Positions 26,021-40,308 of a stretch of 64,000 bases of DNA are shown here, piece after piece. The position numbers and the translations under genes were made by a program. Below the pieces are notes generated by a model. The model saw only the letters and a list, made by a program, of their open reading frames with translations, did no database searches and had not been told where the DNA came from. The stretch is from Dermatophagoides farinae. Lineage: Eukaryota; Arthropoda; Arachnida; Sarcoptiformes; Pyroglyphidae. The DNA lies in assembly GCF_024713945.1 (NCBI RefSeq), contig NC_134682.1, forward strand, positions 248,001 to 312,000, given 5' to 3'. Every line of letters starts with the position of its first letter. The stretch's first letter is position 1.

Positions 26021-29000
26021 TCAATATGCATATGGTCCCATTCCATATTGAGATCCATGATAAGTGTATGGGCCAGGATATGCATATGCATAATTCAAAC
26101 CATATGGGCTACGTTTGTCCGGATAAACAGGCATTAAATATTGCATATTTTTTGTTTGTTCCAAACGTTTTTCACTACGAATACATCTAGCAGCAGATAA
26201 AAACATGATTGATGCAACCAATAATTGACTAATGCCAATCCATGCAATTATATATGACCATCCATAATAGAATTCGGTAACGCCCGGTTGTTTAAGGACC
26301 TATCGAATATAAAAAATAAAAATAAAAATGACAAAATTTGACACCCACATATAAATCATATGTAATAGTTAATGGAAACACCAAAAAGACAATTGGCCAA
26401 TTAGCCAACAACAAAAAAAAAACATGAAACTTACATCAGGCCATGCTGCATACGAATATTCATCTTTCAATTTATGGTGATCATAAAATTGAACCGCATG
26501 CCATAATCCCATTGCTCCAGCATCCATCAATGCTATATGTGTGTTCAATATAGACAATGGGAGAATAGAAAAAAAATCAATGATCAATGAAAAATGTTTA
26601 TAATTGGAAGTAAATAAATATATCATCACCAACACTAACATAAACACAATCATAATTTTTCGATCAAACAACAACAAAAAAATAAATAAAGACAATAATC
26701 ACAGCATGTGAAATTAAACTTACAAGAAAATAATTGTAACAATCCAGTGGAAACAAGATTTGCATGTGATCGTTTCCAACATCCTTGAAACAAAACGAAA
26801 AAAAATGTATTGGAAACAAATGATAAATTCATTCAGTTAATAATCAATGAAATAAAAAAAAACAATAAGAAAATCGATGATTAATAAAAAAAACAATAAC
26901 AAGACTGCATTCGATTGAATCGTGATTGATAATTCAATTGATTTGAAAATCAAGTCAAACTTACCTGCAACACCGGTGAAAAATGAAAGGATTATAAAAA
27001 AAAATGCCATTATGTATAAAGCCACTACTGATCGTGCCATATCTGAATATGTTGGAAAAATGAACGAAAACAAAAATAGAAATTATAAACTCACGAGAAT
27101 TGAGAAAAAAGCGAGAAATGAAAATCAAGAAATTTTTTTTATTATTTGAATTTAAGATGAAAATTGTGATAAATTTGTTGTTTATTGTGTGGTGTGTTAT
27201 GTTATGTACACATTTAGCATCAATCAATCACACACACAAACACAATAATATTGGTGTAAATGCGAAAAAATTTTTTTTTTTTGTTTTACAAAAATGGCGC
27301 CTACATTGCTGATTATGATGATGATTGACCATTACACACACACACAAACACACAAGTAAACATAAAAAACCGCCAACACACACACACACACACAATCAAT
27401 GGACATCGTGATCATTCATGAACCGTTCACGAATCGAATCATTTTGAAAAAAGCAAGGTTTTTCGTTGTTGTAAAACAAAAAAAAAACTACATTGATTTA
27501 CCAATACTATGTGGCAATTAATTTTGTATTTTTTTTTGCTTGAGAAAAAAAATTGGACAAGATTATCAAAAAAAAAAAAAAAAAATTTCCTTTTAAAATA
27601 AATAAAAAAAAATGAAAATTAAATTCTTAACTTGTTGCTTGTCATGTCAATGACAAATCATCATTATAAACAACTCTGGTATATAAGCAAATCAAATCAG
27701 CATGTCCACTTTTTTTTCATTATTGTTTGATCTTTTTCAATTGTCACATTCACAGCAGAGAAGAAGAAATGACCGCATTTCCAAATTTTTTTTCCTCTTA
27801 CCACCTTACTATCTATCTCGTTCCATCATCATGAACATGATGATGATGATGATGATAATGATCCGATTGCACAATCACACAGACACGAAACACAAAAATG
27901 TTGCATGTAGAAATGAAGAAAAAAAAATTGATTGTTTATTGAGAAGAAAGGAAAAGAAAAGAAAAAAAAACGAAATTGGACTGTCGAACTCAATAGAAAT
28001 CGATCGAATTTCAATACATCACCAATAATTGATCAATCAATCAATCAATCATCCATTGTCTATCTATAATAAGAAATGGTGTGCATTATTATGATTTGAA
28101 TTTTGTTATTTTTTTATCATAAAAATAAAAATAGAATATAAACATATCATCATTAAATGAAAGAATAAAAAAGTGATCCAAAATTACAAGCATCATCATC
28201 ATCATCATCGTTGTTGTTGTTGTTGTCCATTATGAAATATATTGAAAAACAAGCAAAAAAAACTTACGTAAGCGTTCCCATCGTGTATCCGTAAAGCTGT
28301 CCGATTCTTTATTTTCTGGTATATAATAATCAATATTGAAACATTCGGTTTGTGTTGGCGACAAATATGTTGACACTAAAGTTTAAATAGAGAAAAAATT
28401 AGAAAATTGAAATTATATTCAATGCAAAAAATAAACACAAATCAAGATAATGCATGCGCAAGATTTGGAAAAAAATTAAATTTAAAAAATTCATATTTTA
28501 TTGCCTACAAATATCAACATCAACGAAACAATGACATCCATCTACCATTATTATCGTCATCATCATTAAAATCATCAAAAAAAAAAAAAAAACAAATTCA
28601 TTTTGCTTTCAGTGTTCATATCGTTGTTGTTGTTGATGTTTTATAAATCAATCATCAAATAGAAACAGAGACATCATCATGATGAGGCTAAATTTAGCCA
28701 AACTGTGGTGATGGTACTATTCTTTCCGAAAAAAGGGGAAAAAATCATCCAATTTTTCTATTTTTCAATTAAGTGATTATGTAAAATGTTTTCGTGAGGT
28801 AAAAATGGAATTGTTCATCCACATACGGATGAATGAATGATGCACATCACATCAGAAAATGAATTTAATGTCAACTACTCCCCATGGATGTCATTTTTTT
28901 TTTCTTAAATTCAAGTTTCGCCTTTACATTGTTTTATGAATGAAAAAAATAAATAAATCCACACACCCGAAAGAAGAAGATGCCTTGAAGAAAAAAAAAT

Positions 29001-31636
29001 AGCAAATTATCAATGGAAATGACAAAAACAAAACAAATAAAAAAAAATGTGACTAGACAGACTATGAAAACTGCAAATGTCCACACCATTTGCAAGTTTT
29101 GACCATCAATTATTCATTCAAAATTTTTTAAAAAAAACAAATTCAACTAGCCAGAAAAAAAATAAAGAGAGATTTGGATAAAATATTATTTATGCCAACC
29201 GGTCATCATCATCATCCAGAGTATGTTAGTAGGCTACATACAACAACATAAAAATATCCGACACACGGGAAATATTACCAGTGTGAATGTTATTTTAAAT
29301 ACCACGCGAGAAAATCTTTACATGTTTGCCAAAATATAAAAAAAAACAAAACAAAACAAATGCATTCTTAATGTTTTTTTTCGAAATCCTATATATGTGT
29401 GTGTGTATGTATTGATGCTGGAAATAACAACAATGTATAATGTAACAATGATATTTTCATTCAAAAAAAACAACAACCAGCATCATCATCATCAACAACA
29501 ACAACAAATGGAAATAAAAAAAACCTGTAGCAGCAGCTATCCGTTGATTCATAAAACATCTTCAACATCATCCGGTTATTTATTCCGACATTTTTTTTTT
29601 GTTGAAATTAACATATCTTCCTCATATGATGAGATGAATATGTCATTTGGAAACAAAACAAAACAAAAAAATGAAAATATGAATTTTGTCTTAAAATGGA
29701 AAGGAAAAAAAATAAATCGTTATTGATCTGAAATTATAATAGATCGATTTTGTTTGGAAAAAAATTTTTTTTCTATGTTTGATTACAAAAAACAACAAAA
29801 TATTCAACAATAATCGTACACAACGGTAATAATAACAATTGATCAATGAATGTTATGATTGTGGTCGATATGATGAAATGAAAATGAAAAAAAATTTTGT
29901 TTTTTTTTCGAATCTATTTTTAGTTCAAACAACAAAATGTCAGAAAAACGAGTAAAAGTTTTGTTTTTCAAAAAATTATTGTCCACAATGATTTATTGAT
30001 CGATCTGAATCAAAATGATGGTGTCATCGATTATCATCATTGTTTTGAGATAAATAAATCTAAAAGTCCAATTCAAATGAAATGTGAAAAGAAAAAATCC
30101 GAAAAATATCAACATTACACACAGATGTATTAAAATCTTGATTATGATGATGTTGATATTTATCCATCGTTTTATTTTTTGGTAGAAAAAAACATGTTTG
30201 TTAACGCCATTGTTATCACCATCATTCTTTTTTTTTTGACTGAAGATGAAAATTTAAATTTTTTTTTCTCTTCTTTCTTCATAACGGTTATCCATGTTTC
30301 CATTTTCATCATCATTCAGGATCGTTTATAAAAGATAAATGTACTTTCATCATGGGAGAATTTGTATATGGACAATAAAGACTTATCCAATCTAATCAAC
30401 ATATTGCCACTCGGTTTCTTCAAGTGCAAATGAAAAAAACAAACGCTTGATGATGATACTCACGAATCTTCATTTTTTTTTGTTTTCCAAGATTCATATC
30501 GTCTTTGAAAACAAAAAAAACGTTTTTTTTGTTGTTGAAAAAAAAATAAATCCATCTTTCTCTGTGTACAAAAAAAACATTGAAATTTACGGTAATTAAT
30601 TGTCATCATGGAAAACAAAAGAATAAAAAAAAACACCTAAAAAAGATGGATAGCCTATTTGTTGTTTACGTTTAGTTTCATTACATTCTCTTATTTAGAC
30701 TTTTAACATTAGACATTCAATCCTAATTATGTTACACTGTGCAAAATTCATCAATATCAACAACATCAAGGCCCGATTCAATTTCTATGATCTATACACA
30801 CACACACACACGTCATCATCGTTTTTAAATGTTGCACTCTTTTTTGGATCTTTTAATTTTTTTGGTTTCATGTTTTATGTTTGAGGAATAGTTTCAAACA
30901 ACAAATGATGAGAAGAAACCTGTTCTTGTTATACTTCATAAGCATCACCATCAAACTTGTCAAATTGGCCATAATAACTGAATTTTATTCATTCAATTTT
31001 GTTTGAATGAATGAATGAATAGAAATTGTCTCTAAAAAGTTTCAGGAACGATACATATTATATACTACACACACTACCAAACAAAATTATGACAACCATA
31101 TTTGTGTGTGTGTGTGCGAACGCGTGTTTGTGTTCAGATAAAACGGATACACAAGACTAAATGAGATCAAATGAGGAAAAAAGCAAGAAGAAAAAATTCG
31201 CATATTAAATCGTAATATGTGTTTTGAATAAAACGAAATGAAATGAATCAACAACATCAACAAATGTTATGCATATTTATTGAATATAAAAAAAAAAATT
31301 TCAAGCGAAAAAGAAAGCGAATTTTTTTTTGAATGAAAATGCCGATCGTGTTCAAGAAAAAAAAACCTGTTCATTCATTCAATATGGCAAAATCAAATTT
31401 ATATTTCTTTCCTTTTCATTTCAAAAGTGTTGGCAACGAAACGCAGAAAAAAATAAAATAAAATAAAATCATCAAAACTTTGGGGCCAGAAAACAAAGTT
31501 GTTGATGATGAAAAAAAAAATTTTTTCTCGGGACTGCGGTTATTTTGAATAATAAAAAAAAGTGTTACGTCAACCGAATTTTTTTTCGTTTGTTTGTTTG
31601 TTTCTATTTTTCGAAAAATCATAACGGTGGACAAAA

Positions 31637-31674
<38 letters not shown>

Positions 31675-34600
31675 AGAAGAAAAAAAAAACAGACATTTTC
31701 ATTTGCCTCAAGCTTGGTTGTTGTTGTTGTTTTTTTTTCATTTTGAACATCGAGTTCTCAATTTCTAATTCAATGATGATGATCTTGACTTGTGCATTTT
31801 TTTTCCTTCTTACTATATGAACAGGATATCCAGACTGTTTTGCGAGAAAAAAAAATGGGGAGAGTTAATCAAGTAGATCTGTATGCAAGTATGTCGGTCA
31901 ACTAAAAAACTACGAATGTGACGATGAAACTAAATGACCGAAAAAAATAATGATTTTGAAAATTCTCAACGACCATGGCTACGGTATAATCATCAATTAT
32001 TTATTCAAAAAAAAAAAAAAATTTCTACCAAAAAAATTTATTCGGTTTTTTTGGCTGTTCTTCTTCTTACCATCTGTAACCAATTTGAAAGAGATTTACA
32101 ATCATAATTCACCAACCATCATCATCCATGATGATGTAATCAATTGGTTATAAATGAAATGAAAAAAAAGAAATGTTGACTGAGCAATCAACCATATATA
32201 TGTTTCAAGTAACGAATTCTTTCTCTACATTCATTCATTCATTCATTAATTATTTAATTTTCAAATTTCGTTACACACACACAGACACTTATTATCGAAT
32301 GACTAATATCACAGTTATTTCTGCAAAACTAAAGTCATAAGATTTAACCAAGGCTAACTAACTAATCAACCAAAACAACCAACCAACCAGCCAACCAAAA
32401 GATTTACTCATTCATTCAAAAGCATCCTACAAATATTTCAATTTTTTTCTCTCTCTCTTTAAATGTGTTTTAGCAATGAAATGATGTTTTCTCCCCTTGA
32501 TGATGATGATGATGATCATGGTGGTGGTGGTGGTGGTGATGGCATTTAATGATAGAGGTAAATATAGTTCATTGAGGTATGATATATTTACCAGTAGCAT
32601 CGTTTTTTTTGTTTTTTGATTATTTCAAATTTAGTTGCACACCTGAATTTTTTTTTTCGTTTCATTTGTGTTGATTTTGGTTCAGCAAATATGAAAAAAA
32701 TCAGGCTACCTGGCAACAATTTTCTTTCCTTCTTTCTTGTTTCATTTTCGAGTTTATCGTATTTGGTCTATGAAATATATAATTTATATAAATATGGAAT
32801 GATTATGGGATGGTGATGATGATGAGCAACAACAAGAGTTGTTTTAAATATTTGTATTTATTCGGGTGGCTATATTATTTCTTGGTTTTTCTTGATTTCT
32901 GGGAGCTCGAAAGAATGATAATCAAAATCAATATTATTATGCAACAAGTGATGATAATGGCCCCTTCTCCCCTCTGCCTGTTCAATGATAATGATGATGA
33001 TTAACGGGTTTAAACAATAAAAAAAAATAAAATGATAATTTGATTAACCCGTTCGATGATGATAATTATTATAATGATGATAATATGCAGAATTTTTAGC
33101 TATTTATTCTTGATATATAAATTTGAATCATCATGGGTTTGTCATGATTGAATCTAAATGAATTGCGTGTTGTTGTTGTTGCTGTTATATGCATGTAGGT
33201 TGGATGGATTGATCATCGATATTCAATTGAATGGAATTAGATCGATTTCAAGCATAATAATGGCCAGAAAAAGAAATCTATTGATATTTTGTTTAATTGA
33301 ATGTTTTAATCATCATCATCGATACATATATTCAATGTCTATATATAAATCTAGCAATATCACAGAAGAAAGGTTGATGGTAATCAATCGTTTTTTTTCT
33401 CTAATAGATCAATCGATCAGATCAATGATGGTATTGAACCACACATATTTTTATTGATTGAATATAGAGCAACAACAATGTTGGATCTGCTCCAGGCAAT
33501 GGTGATTGTGTTATTTTGTTTTATTTCGAGATCGAAATGAAAAAAATTGTTGATGAAAATGGCTAAATAATCTATAAATTGATTGATTGATGGCAACAAT
33601 GAAAGAAAAAATCTTTAAAAAACCAGACAAGAAATGTTCATCATCACCATGGCAACTGGACATATTATCGTTTGAAGAAACCAAAAAAAAAAAAAACTTT
33701 TTTGGATAGAATCTAATCGTATTCGTACATCAGTTTTTTTTCCTTCCATAGATAAACACAAAAAAATCCTGTTTCCAAAATGGAGTCATTCATTTAATCA
33801 TATCCTCACTTCTTGATTCAGGTATCTGTCGATCATAAAATATGTTTGCTAAATACAAATCTTGATGATGACAAGATGTGTGTATGTGTGTGTGTGTGTG
33901 TCGGACAGTATTTACCGTCGAATATTATTCAACATTTCATTCGGGTACAGTGATGATCGAGTGTAAAAGACAAGTTCGAGTATTTATACACATGAATGCT
34001 ATGTCAACAACATTTCTTCAACTATTTAATTTTCTTCTGATTTCAATTTGAACATTTGACATAAAAAACATGTTTATTCAACAAGATGACGATGACCACT
34101 GCCGATAACTAACAAAAAACACACACACACACTGGATCAAAATGTGCAAAAAAAAATCGATCAATATTTTACCACGACATACATTTTTTTTCTTCGTGGT
34201 TAGATGAGTACACACACATAGGTGATCAAGAACAAGGCAGAAAAAAAATGTGCCAAAAAAAAATTTTCAAATCGACAAAAATAATGAAGAAGAGACACTT
34301 GAACCGGAAAAAATCAAAGTTATCAAGTAAAAAAAAAATTCGAGGTTATTTATTTGCTTGATGTAGTGAACTGAAGATTTATTTTCTAAAAAAAAGTACC
34401 AAACTTGATGTTCAACTCAACTCGATGATGATGAATTTCTCATTTAGTTTGGATAATAATGTTTTGTGTGTCATGGGTCATTTTCAAAGATGACAACAAT
34501 GGTAATGATGATGATGATGAAAATGATCAACAAGTAAACAAAAAAAAAAAAAATGAAAATAGAAAGATGAACAATACAATACAAAATGTTTAGGGTTGAT

Positions 34601-34928
34601 TTGGTTAGGTCTCAATTCCATTATATAAAGGGAAAGAAAATTTATTTCATAAATATCATTAATACATACATTCTTTTGGTTTTTTATCAGCAAAACAAAC
34701 ACGAAATAATCCTTCATCACGTGAATAATAAAGATAATTTGAATCATAATCGGATGGTAAACTACCACCACCACCATCATTGTTGATAGCATCCAAATAT
34801 TGACGAGTTCGATTCGTATCAACTCGTATTTCATACCAATTATCGGTACTAAAACCGATAGCTAAACAAGCAACAGCAATGACCGAAAGCACAGTGGCCA
34901 CGGACAATGTTACAGCTGAACAGGACAT
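26021..34928 (-). CDS. Four-membrane-pass claudin/PMP22-superfamily protein
   Basis: Integral membrane protein of the claudin/PMP22/TMEM178-like group; its exact subfamily is not settled. Six exons: 34928-34670, 28375-28268, 27042-26965, 26783-26724, 26532-26435 and 26299-26021; in frame to 293 residues. Membrane segment 1 is at about residues 5-25 (LSVATVLSVIAVACLAIGF). The first extracellular loop has the claudin-like pattern W (DNWYEIRV), then EGLFRVCF in place of GLW..C and a second Cys (TECFNIDYY). Segment 2 is LYIMAFFFIILSFFTGVAG. Segment 3 covers ANLVSTGLLQLFSCLMDAGA. Segment 4 is WSYIIAWIGISQLLVASIMF. The cytosolic tail is Tyr/Pro/Gly-rich (YAYAYPGPYTYHGSQYGMG). Intron 1 is 6.3 kb, unlike all others here. 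Possible roles in cell junctions or channel regulation are inferred from the fold only. Confidence 0.8.
28376..34669 (-). other. 6.3-kb first intron of the claudin-like gene
   Basis: Flanked by a GT donor at 34669-34668 and an AG acceptor at 28377-28376 that keep phase. It is made largely of AT-rich sequence with simple repeats: a (GT)16 run at 31639-31670, a GTGGTG run near 32519-32540, TTCA/ATTC runs near 32230-32246 and many ATG triplets. Open frames inside are low-complexity. Enhancers or an unrecognised noncoding RNA may be present, but I see no specific signal. Confidence 0.6.
31639..31670. repeat. (GT)16 microsatellite
   Basis: Perfect dinucleotide run of about 16 units within the long first intron of the claudin-like gene; the longest perfect dinucleotide run I noticed in the window. 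Confidence 0.95.
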
Positions 34929-37900
34929 GATGATTATCACTATTATCAACCACACACACACACACACAAACATAAACACTATATAAACGTTGGTTGTTGA
35001 TTATTTTATAATGGTGATCGTTACAACGACAAAAAGACAAATTTTCAATTTTTTTTCATACAATAGATGAGATGCACATTGAAAAAAAATTCACATTGAA
35101 ATTTTTGATGAATAGTAAGGTTTAATTAAAAAAAAATTGTGTGTAGATAATGTTGTCGTGTTTGTTTCTTACTTCGATGATGATGATAATGATGATGTTT
35201 TTTTTTGTCTTGGACAAAACCATGAACAATGATCACAAATGATAAAGGCCAACAAGATTTTTTTTTTGTTGTTGTTGCAATGATAGTTGTTAACGATGAT
35301 GATGATGATGACAACAAACAAACGAAATTGACCGAAATGATAAAAACTGATAATTTATCCAACAATAAACGATTCACATGTGAAAATTAAACAAAAAAAA
35401 TGACAATTTTTGCTCAATGATCATTAACAATATAGATGATGATGATGAAAAACAAAATAACAGAAAGGAAAGGAAATTAGCTTGAAGAAAGGAAAAAAAA
35501 TTGAAATTAATGGTTGATTTTGAAAATAAATAAAAATTTTAGATCAAACAGACGAATTTGAGAAAAAGTTTGAGTTATTGTATCGACAAATCTTTTGTTT
35601 GTTTGATCCGGAAAAAGAATTATTAAACATTTGATGGAAGAAGAAGAAAAAGAATAACTTGTCAATGGAACACAATAAAAGAAAAACATGGATGGATTAA
35701 ACACACAACAACAACAAAATGTTGGCAACGATTAATGTTGATGCACAATTCACATTCATTCAGTCAGTTTTTACATTAAATGTTTCTTGTGGTCCTTTGT
35801 GTCTGAGTGTGTACACAAACATGATAAATAAATATATCGACGAAAAAAATATTCACGTAGAGCAGCAAGTCGAATAGTGATGCTATGTTATGTTATGTGC
35901 TGTGAAAAGTATGTGGATGATTGAAGTTTATTTTCTACACAAAAAATATTTGATTGCCCGGTGCCAAAGAAAAGGTCGATATATATAAAAAAAAGAAAGA
36001 AAGAAACAACAGGTCGACAGTGTTCTTTTTTTTTCTTTCTTTTTGGCTGAAATTTGGACTCGGCTTCACTTTACTTTTTTGATGTTGATGATGGTTAACA
36101 ACAGCCACATCGATTGAAAAATATTCGATCTGACAAAAAAAAAATCCACTAGCGCGGTATGTTGATTGGTGGTGGCGGTTGTTGTTGTTGTTACCGTAGT
36201 CAACCGTGATGGTTTTTGTAGTGGTGGCATCAATGAATTTTTTTTTGTATGTGTGTGTGTGTGTAAACACCTGAATCATAGACACAATGTTTTAGGTAGA
36301 TTTTTTTTCGTATTGGAACCACTTACCACTTGATGATTTGTACAACAACAACACAACAATGATAGAGTGATTACTATAGAGAATCTGTATAAAAGAGAAC
36401 ACAAAAAATTTTTTTTCAGAAATGAAGCAACAAGTTGAATGTTCCACTATCAGCCATCTTTCTTTCTTTCTCTTTATGGTTTTAAGATATTCGTCTCTCT
36501 GTCTCGTTCTCTAGCTCGTTTGTCGAAGTATACCTTGAATAAAGATTATTTGATCTTCTTCTTCTGCTCTATGCCGTTGGCTTCATCATCATAAACATCG
36601 ACAAAAATGACGTTTGATGGGATATATCCAAAGAAAATAACTGATACAGAACCTGTTCTTGTTATTTCTCTACAACGAGAGAATAATAAACATTGATTAT
36701 GGTAACGGAAAAAGAAAAAGACACGATTGTAACGGCAAAAGATGATTCTCAATTCATTTGACAAAATGTAACTTTTATATGTTGCCTGCAGCAGCTGTAA
36801 ATTGCATATTGACTATACAGATTGATATAAGAAGGAAAGACACAGACAGTGAACATAAAATTAAACTGATGACCAAAAATATCAATTGCCATTCGATGAT
36901 GATGGATCGAATCGAATCGAATAAAAGATCGACAACCACATCATCATCACAATAGAAAATAAAAAAAAAACCACTACAACGGTCATGATCAAATAACATA
37001 CAGAATGCTTGATTTTACAATATTTGGTGGTGTAACCATAATATCTTTGGATTGTAATACAAATCGATCGATATTAATAATGATGATCATCATCATCATC
37101 TGTCACAATCGTCATTTATTGTCATTCGATCGATAGATTGATCGATTTTTTCATGAATGAAAAAAAAATAAAAATCGCCTCAAAACATGTACCTACCTTT
37201 ATATATCACATACACACACACATTTGGATTTGATTTTGTTCTTTTTTTTAAAGTATCAAAATTCATTAGGTCAACCACCACCACCATCATCATCATTCAT
37301 AATCGATTCACAATCGATAGTAGCAACAACAATTACATTATTGCTTAAGAGATGGAAAAAAAGAGCTTCTCAAATTTAGCAATAAATGAGAGAAAAAAAA
37401 TCATTTATTGAAAAAACAAAACAAAACAAAATATGTTCAATTAACGTTAAATGAAATAGAAATCCTTTGGATGATGAACGATGATCATATGAACACGCAG
37501 GGATGGATCAATAATCGATCCAATCAAATCTGTTCGGTTCAATGATCATCATGATCATATAATAGATAATCACAAGATTAAAGATTCATAAGATTTTTCA
37601 TTCTTTATATTTAGACATCATCATTATTATTATTGGTGGATGAAGAAATTGTTTTTATCGTTAATAAACATATATAACATAATATAGACACACAGACCAC
37701 AATAATTTGTTTTTTTTCTGATTAATCAATTTATTATTATCAAGATTAAATGACCAGCTTGTTTTTTTATCGTTGGATAGTTATTTTTTTTCACAGATAA
37801 TAATGATGTATTTCGAAATTATGACCAAACCAAAAGAAAGAAAGAAAAAAAAAATTACTGAGGTTCATCATAAATTGAAATTGATGAAAATGAAAACAGA

Positions 37901-38329
37901 GTAAACAAGTAGACAAATTGTGTTCAATAAAGAAAATGAAATTTAGAAAGGCAAAAAAAAAGCTAAAAGAACAACAACAACAACCATAATAATATAATAA
38001 TATAATATAATATAACTGAAAAGAGATAAAATTGAAAAATGTAAATGAATAAAATTGAATACAAAGTTCCAGACGAATGGCTTCTTTACTTCGTTTTTTT
38101 TCTTGCGTGAGTTTTTTCTTTTTTTTTCTTTCATCGTAGGTTGAAAGATGGATGGTTTGACTTGACCGAAAAAAATATATAAAGTTGAAAATTATCACCG
38201 AAAATGGTAAAGAAATATAGCTGATGACTTATAGAATTGACTTTTGTTGCATGTGTTGTGGTAGATCCATATCATCATTATCATCATCAAAATTTCAATT
38301 GAATTGAATTGAATTTTTTTTTTTTGAAT
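34929..38329. other. 3.4-kb intergenic region, upstream of claudin-like gene
   Basis: No coding exon supported. Holds the claudin-like promoter side and the HACD3 3' UTR. Repeats include CA near 34951-34971, GT near 36247-36264, a TAATA-type run at about 37986-38016 and ATG triplets throughout. The longer open frames (for example 35935-36285 and 37791-38198, minus) are Phe/Ser/Thr-rich products of simple repeats. Confidence 0.55.
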
Positions 38330-39936
38330 TCAATGAATTTTTCGCTTAAAAATGCTTAGCACTTTTGTTCGTCGTCGATACATGTGTGACATTAAAAAAT
38401 AGGACGCTGAATTAAATGTAGATTTGTTTATGTCGACAATGACACCATGAAACAAAAAGAAATGAAAAATTTTAATAATTGATTTTCCGAGTAGGAATAT
38501 ATCATCATTAATAAACTTACTGGGAAACAAAACAAAATTCAGATAAAGCTTTAAAAATGTTGGCATGTAGAATGAAAAATTCATTGCATTTGGTAGAAAT
38601 ATGGAAAATTTTTCATTCATCTCTAATAATGGAATACTTAGATAAAGAATGATCCCTGCAAAAAAATGAACAAAATTTAATTTTTTTTTTGCTACTAATT
38701 ATGACCAAAAAACATCAAACCTTCGAAAATGAAACCCAAGGGATATAGTACCATCCAGGCACTGTAACGAATCCATGTTACGAAACGAATATTCACTTTG
38801 AATATATGAAGCATGTAATAGGGATATCTGAAAAAAACAAAGATAATTTCAGCAAATTATAAATAAACTTCAATACTTACCTCACTAATTCAGACATAGT
38901 ATAGACCAATAATAAATAGAATGTAGCATAATGTGATTGAATTTCAATATGATAATCAATCAATATGAATATGAAAAATGTTCTGCCTAGTAATTGAAAG
39001 AATGGCATCATTGCCGAACCATCCGTATAGCCCATCAATGGATGCAATATCTCTAAGATTTGCATTAGATTTAAAAATTTTATAGGATTTCTCAACGATG
39101 GATATATGGTTTGAATGGTTTCTAAATTTCAACGTGAAAAAGGCAATATTATTTCAAAATTCTGAAAAAAGAAATCAAATATTTTACCTGGACCTTCTTT
39201 AAAGTAATGAATGAAGAATATAACGAATATGTAAATGTAGCCCACGAATTGGAATAAATTGTACAGAAATAAATACGCCGTTTTGAAGTCTTGAACTAAA
39301 ATTCATTATTGTAAAATTTGAGAATCTGAAAAAAAAATTTGATCCATTACCTCGATTCTTTCTTCCACGTCCAAAATTTCTATCTTTATACATTCGTGGA
39401 AGTCGATTTGTACGGTTATTCAATTCTTCCAATTCACTGTCCTCGGACGTAGTGTCGAAATCCTGTTGTTTGATACGATCAAAATCAACTTTGAGCCACT
39501 GTGGTTTAGCCGGTGATTCTAGTAATCTTGGCCATGAAATCATCATCTTTTTTCGTAGTACAAACTCTACATTTCGATCGGATATTTTGTAAAAACTTTT
39601 CTACATTTCAAAAAAAAAAGAATCAGACAATCATCATTAATCAAATTAAAAAAAATGCAGCTAACCCTACCTCTGGAACAACATCGGAATGCAGTACAAC
39701 CGAAATGGAATATTCATTCAGACCTTTGGCACCTATACCGACAGCAAAAAAGTACAAGCTTTTTTCTTTCAAATCAATTACCGGTGACTGGAAAATGGAA
39801 AAATTATAGTGTCCATATGATGATAATCAAATTGAAAAAGACATACTTTAACATTTTTCAGATCAATAATCAATGTAATTGAATCAGATGTTTGTCCCCA
39901 ATAAACAAACGGGCTAAGACTACCAGTAATATTCAT
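38330..39936 (-). CDS. HACD3: HACD3, very-long-chain (3R)-3-hydroxyacyl-CoA dehydratase
   Basis: ER membrane enzyme for the third step of very-long-chain fatty acid elongation (dehydration of 3-hydroxyacyl-CoA). Eight exons: 39936-39847, 39787-39671, 39600-39351, 39295-39188, 39121-38881, 38827-38721, 38655-38521 and 38406-38330; in frame to 374 residues (human HACD3 362). An N-terminal p23/CS-like domain (SPFVYWGQTSDSITLIIDL to MMISWPRLLE) separates HACD3 from HACD1/2/4. An acidic linker follows (TTSEDSELEELN). The PTPLA-type membrane domain begins at YLFLYNLFQFVGYIYIFV. The catalytic Tyr and Glu are both present in LLVYTMSELVRYPYY. Further conserved parts are IRYSAWMVLYPLGFIFEG, LQILEILHP-like and the basic C-terminus MYRRRTKVLSIFKRKIH, an ER-retention-like tail. 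Likely a full, active enzyme. Confidence 0.95.
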
Positions 39937-40308
39937 TGTTGTTGTTGTTGTTGTTGTTATTGCTGTTTTGGTTTCAAATTCTTTTTTTTCTTTTACGTGT
40001 ATCAATCGATTTTTTTTACTTTTGGTTTTTAATTAAAAAACAAAACCGGCTGAAAATGAAATTAAATCGTCAGTTGTTTTGGCAACCAAAACAAACACAC
40101 ACATGCAACACAATCAAACCAAAACAACCAGATCACACACACACAAACAACACAAGAGAAAAATCCAGAATTTTTTTCAAAGTTTAATTTACGTTCACCA
40201 GATGGAATTCTGAATCAACCAGAAACCATATAATGCACATGTGTGTTTGCGATATTTTCAAAATGTTTGTTTTAAAAAAAAATTTATTAGCAACTACTAA
40301 TCATTGAT
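39937..40308. other. Short intergenic region, HACD3 upstream
   Basis: About 370 bases between two minus-strand genes. It should contain the HACD3 promoter and the end of the upstream transcript. CA-rich stretches lie at 40096-40150. No other feature seen. Confidence 0.5.

Noticed and set aside
35935-38198. Open frames of 70-135 residues on both strands in the region left of HACD3.
   Set aside because: Composition is dominated by Phe, Ser, His and Thr from poly-T, CA and ATG repeats; no start context, splice partners or family motif.
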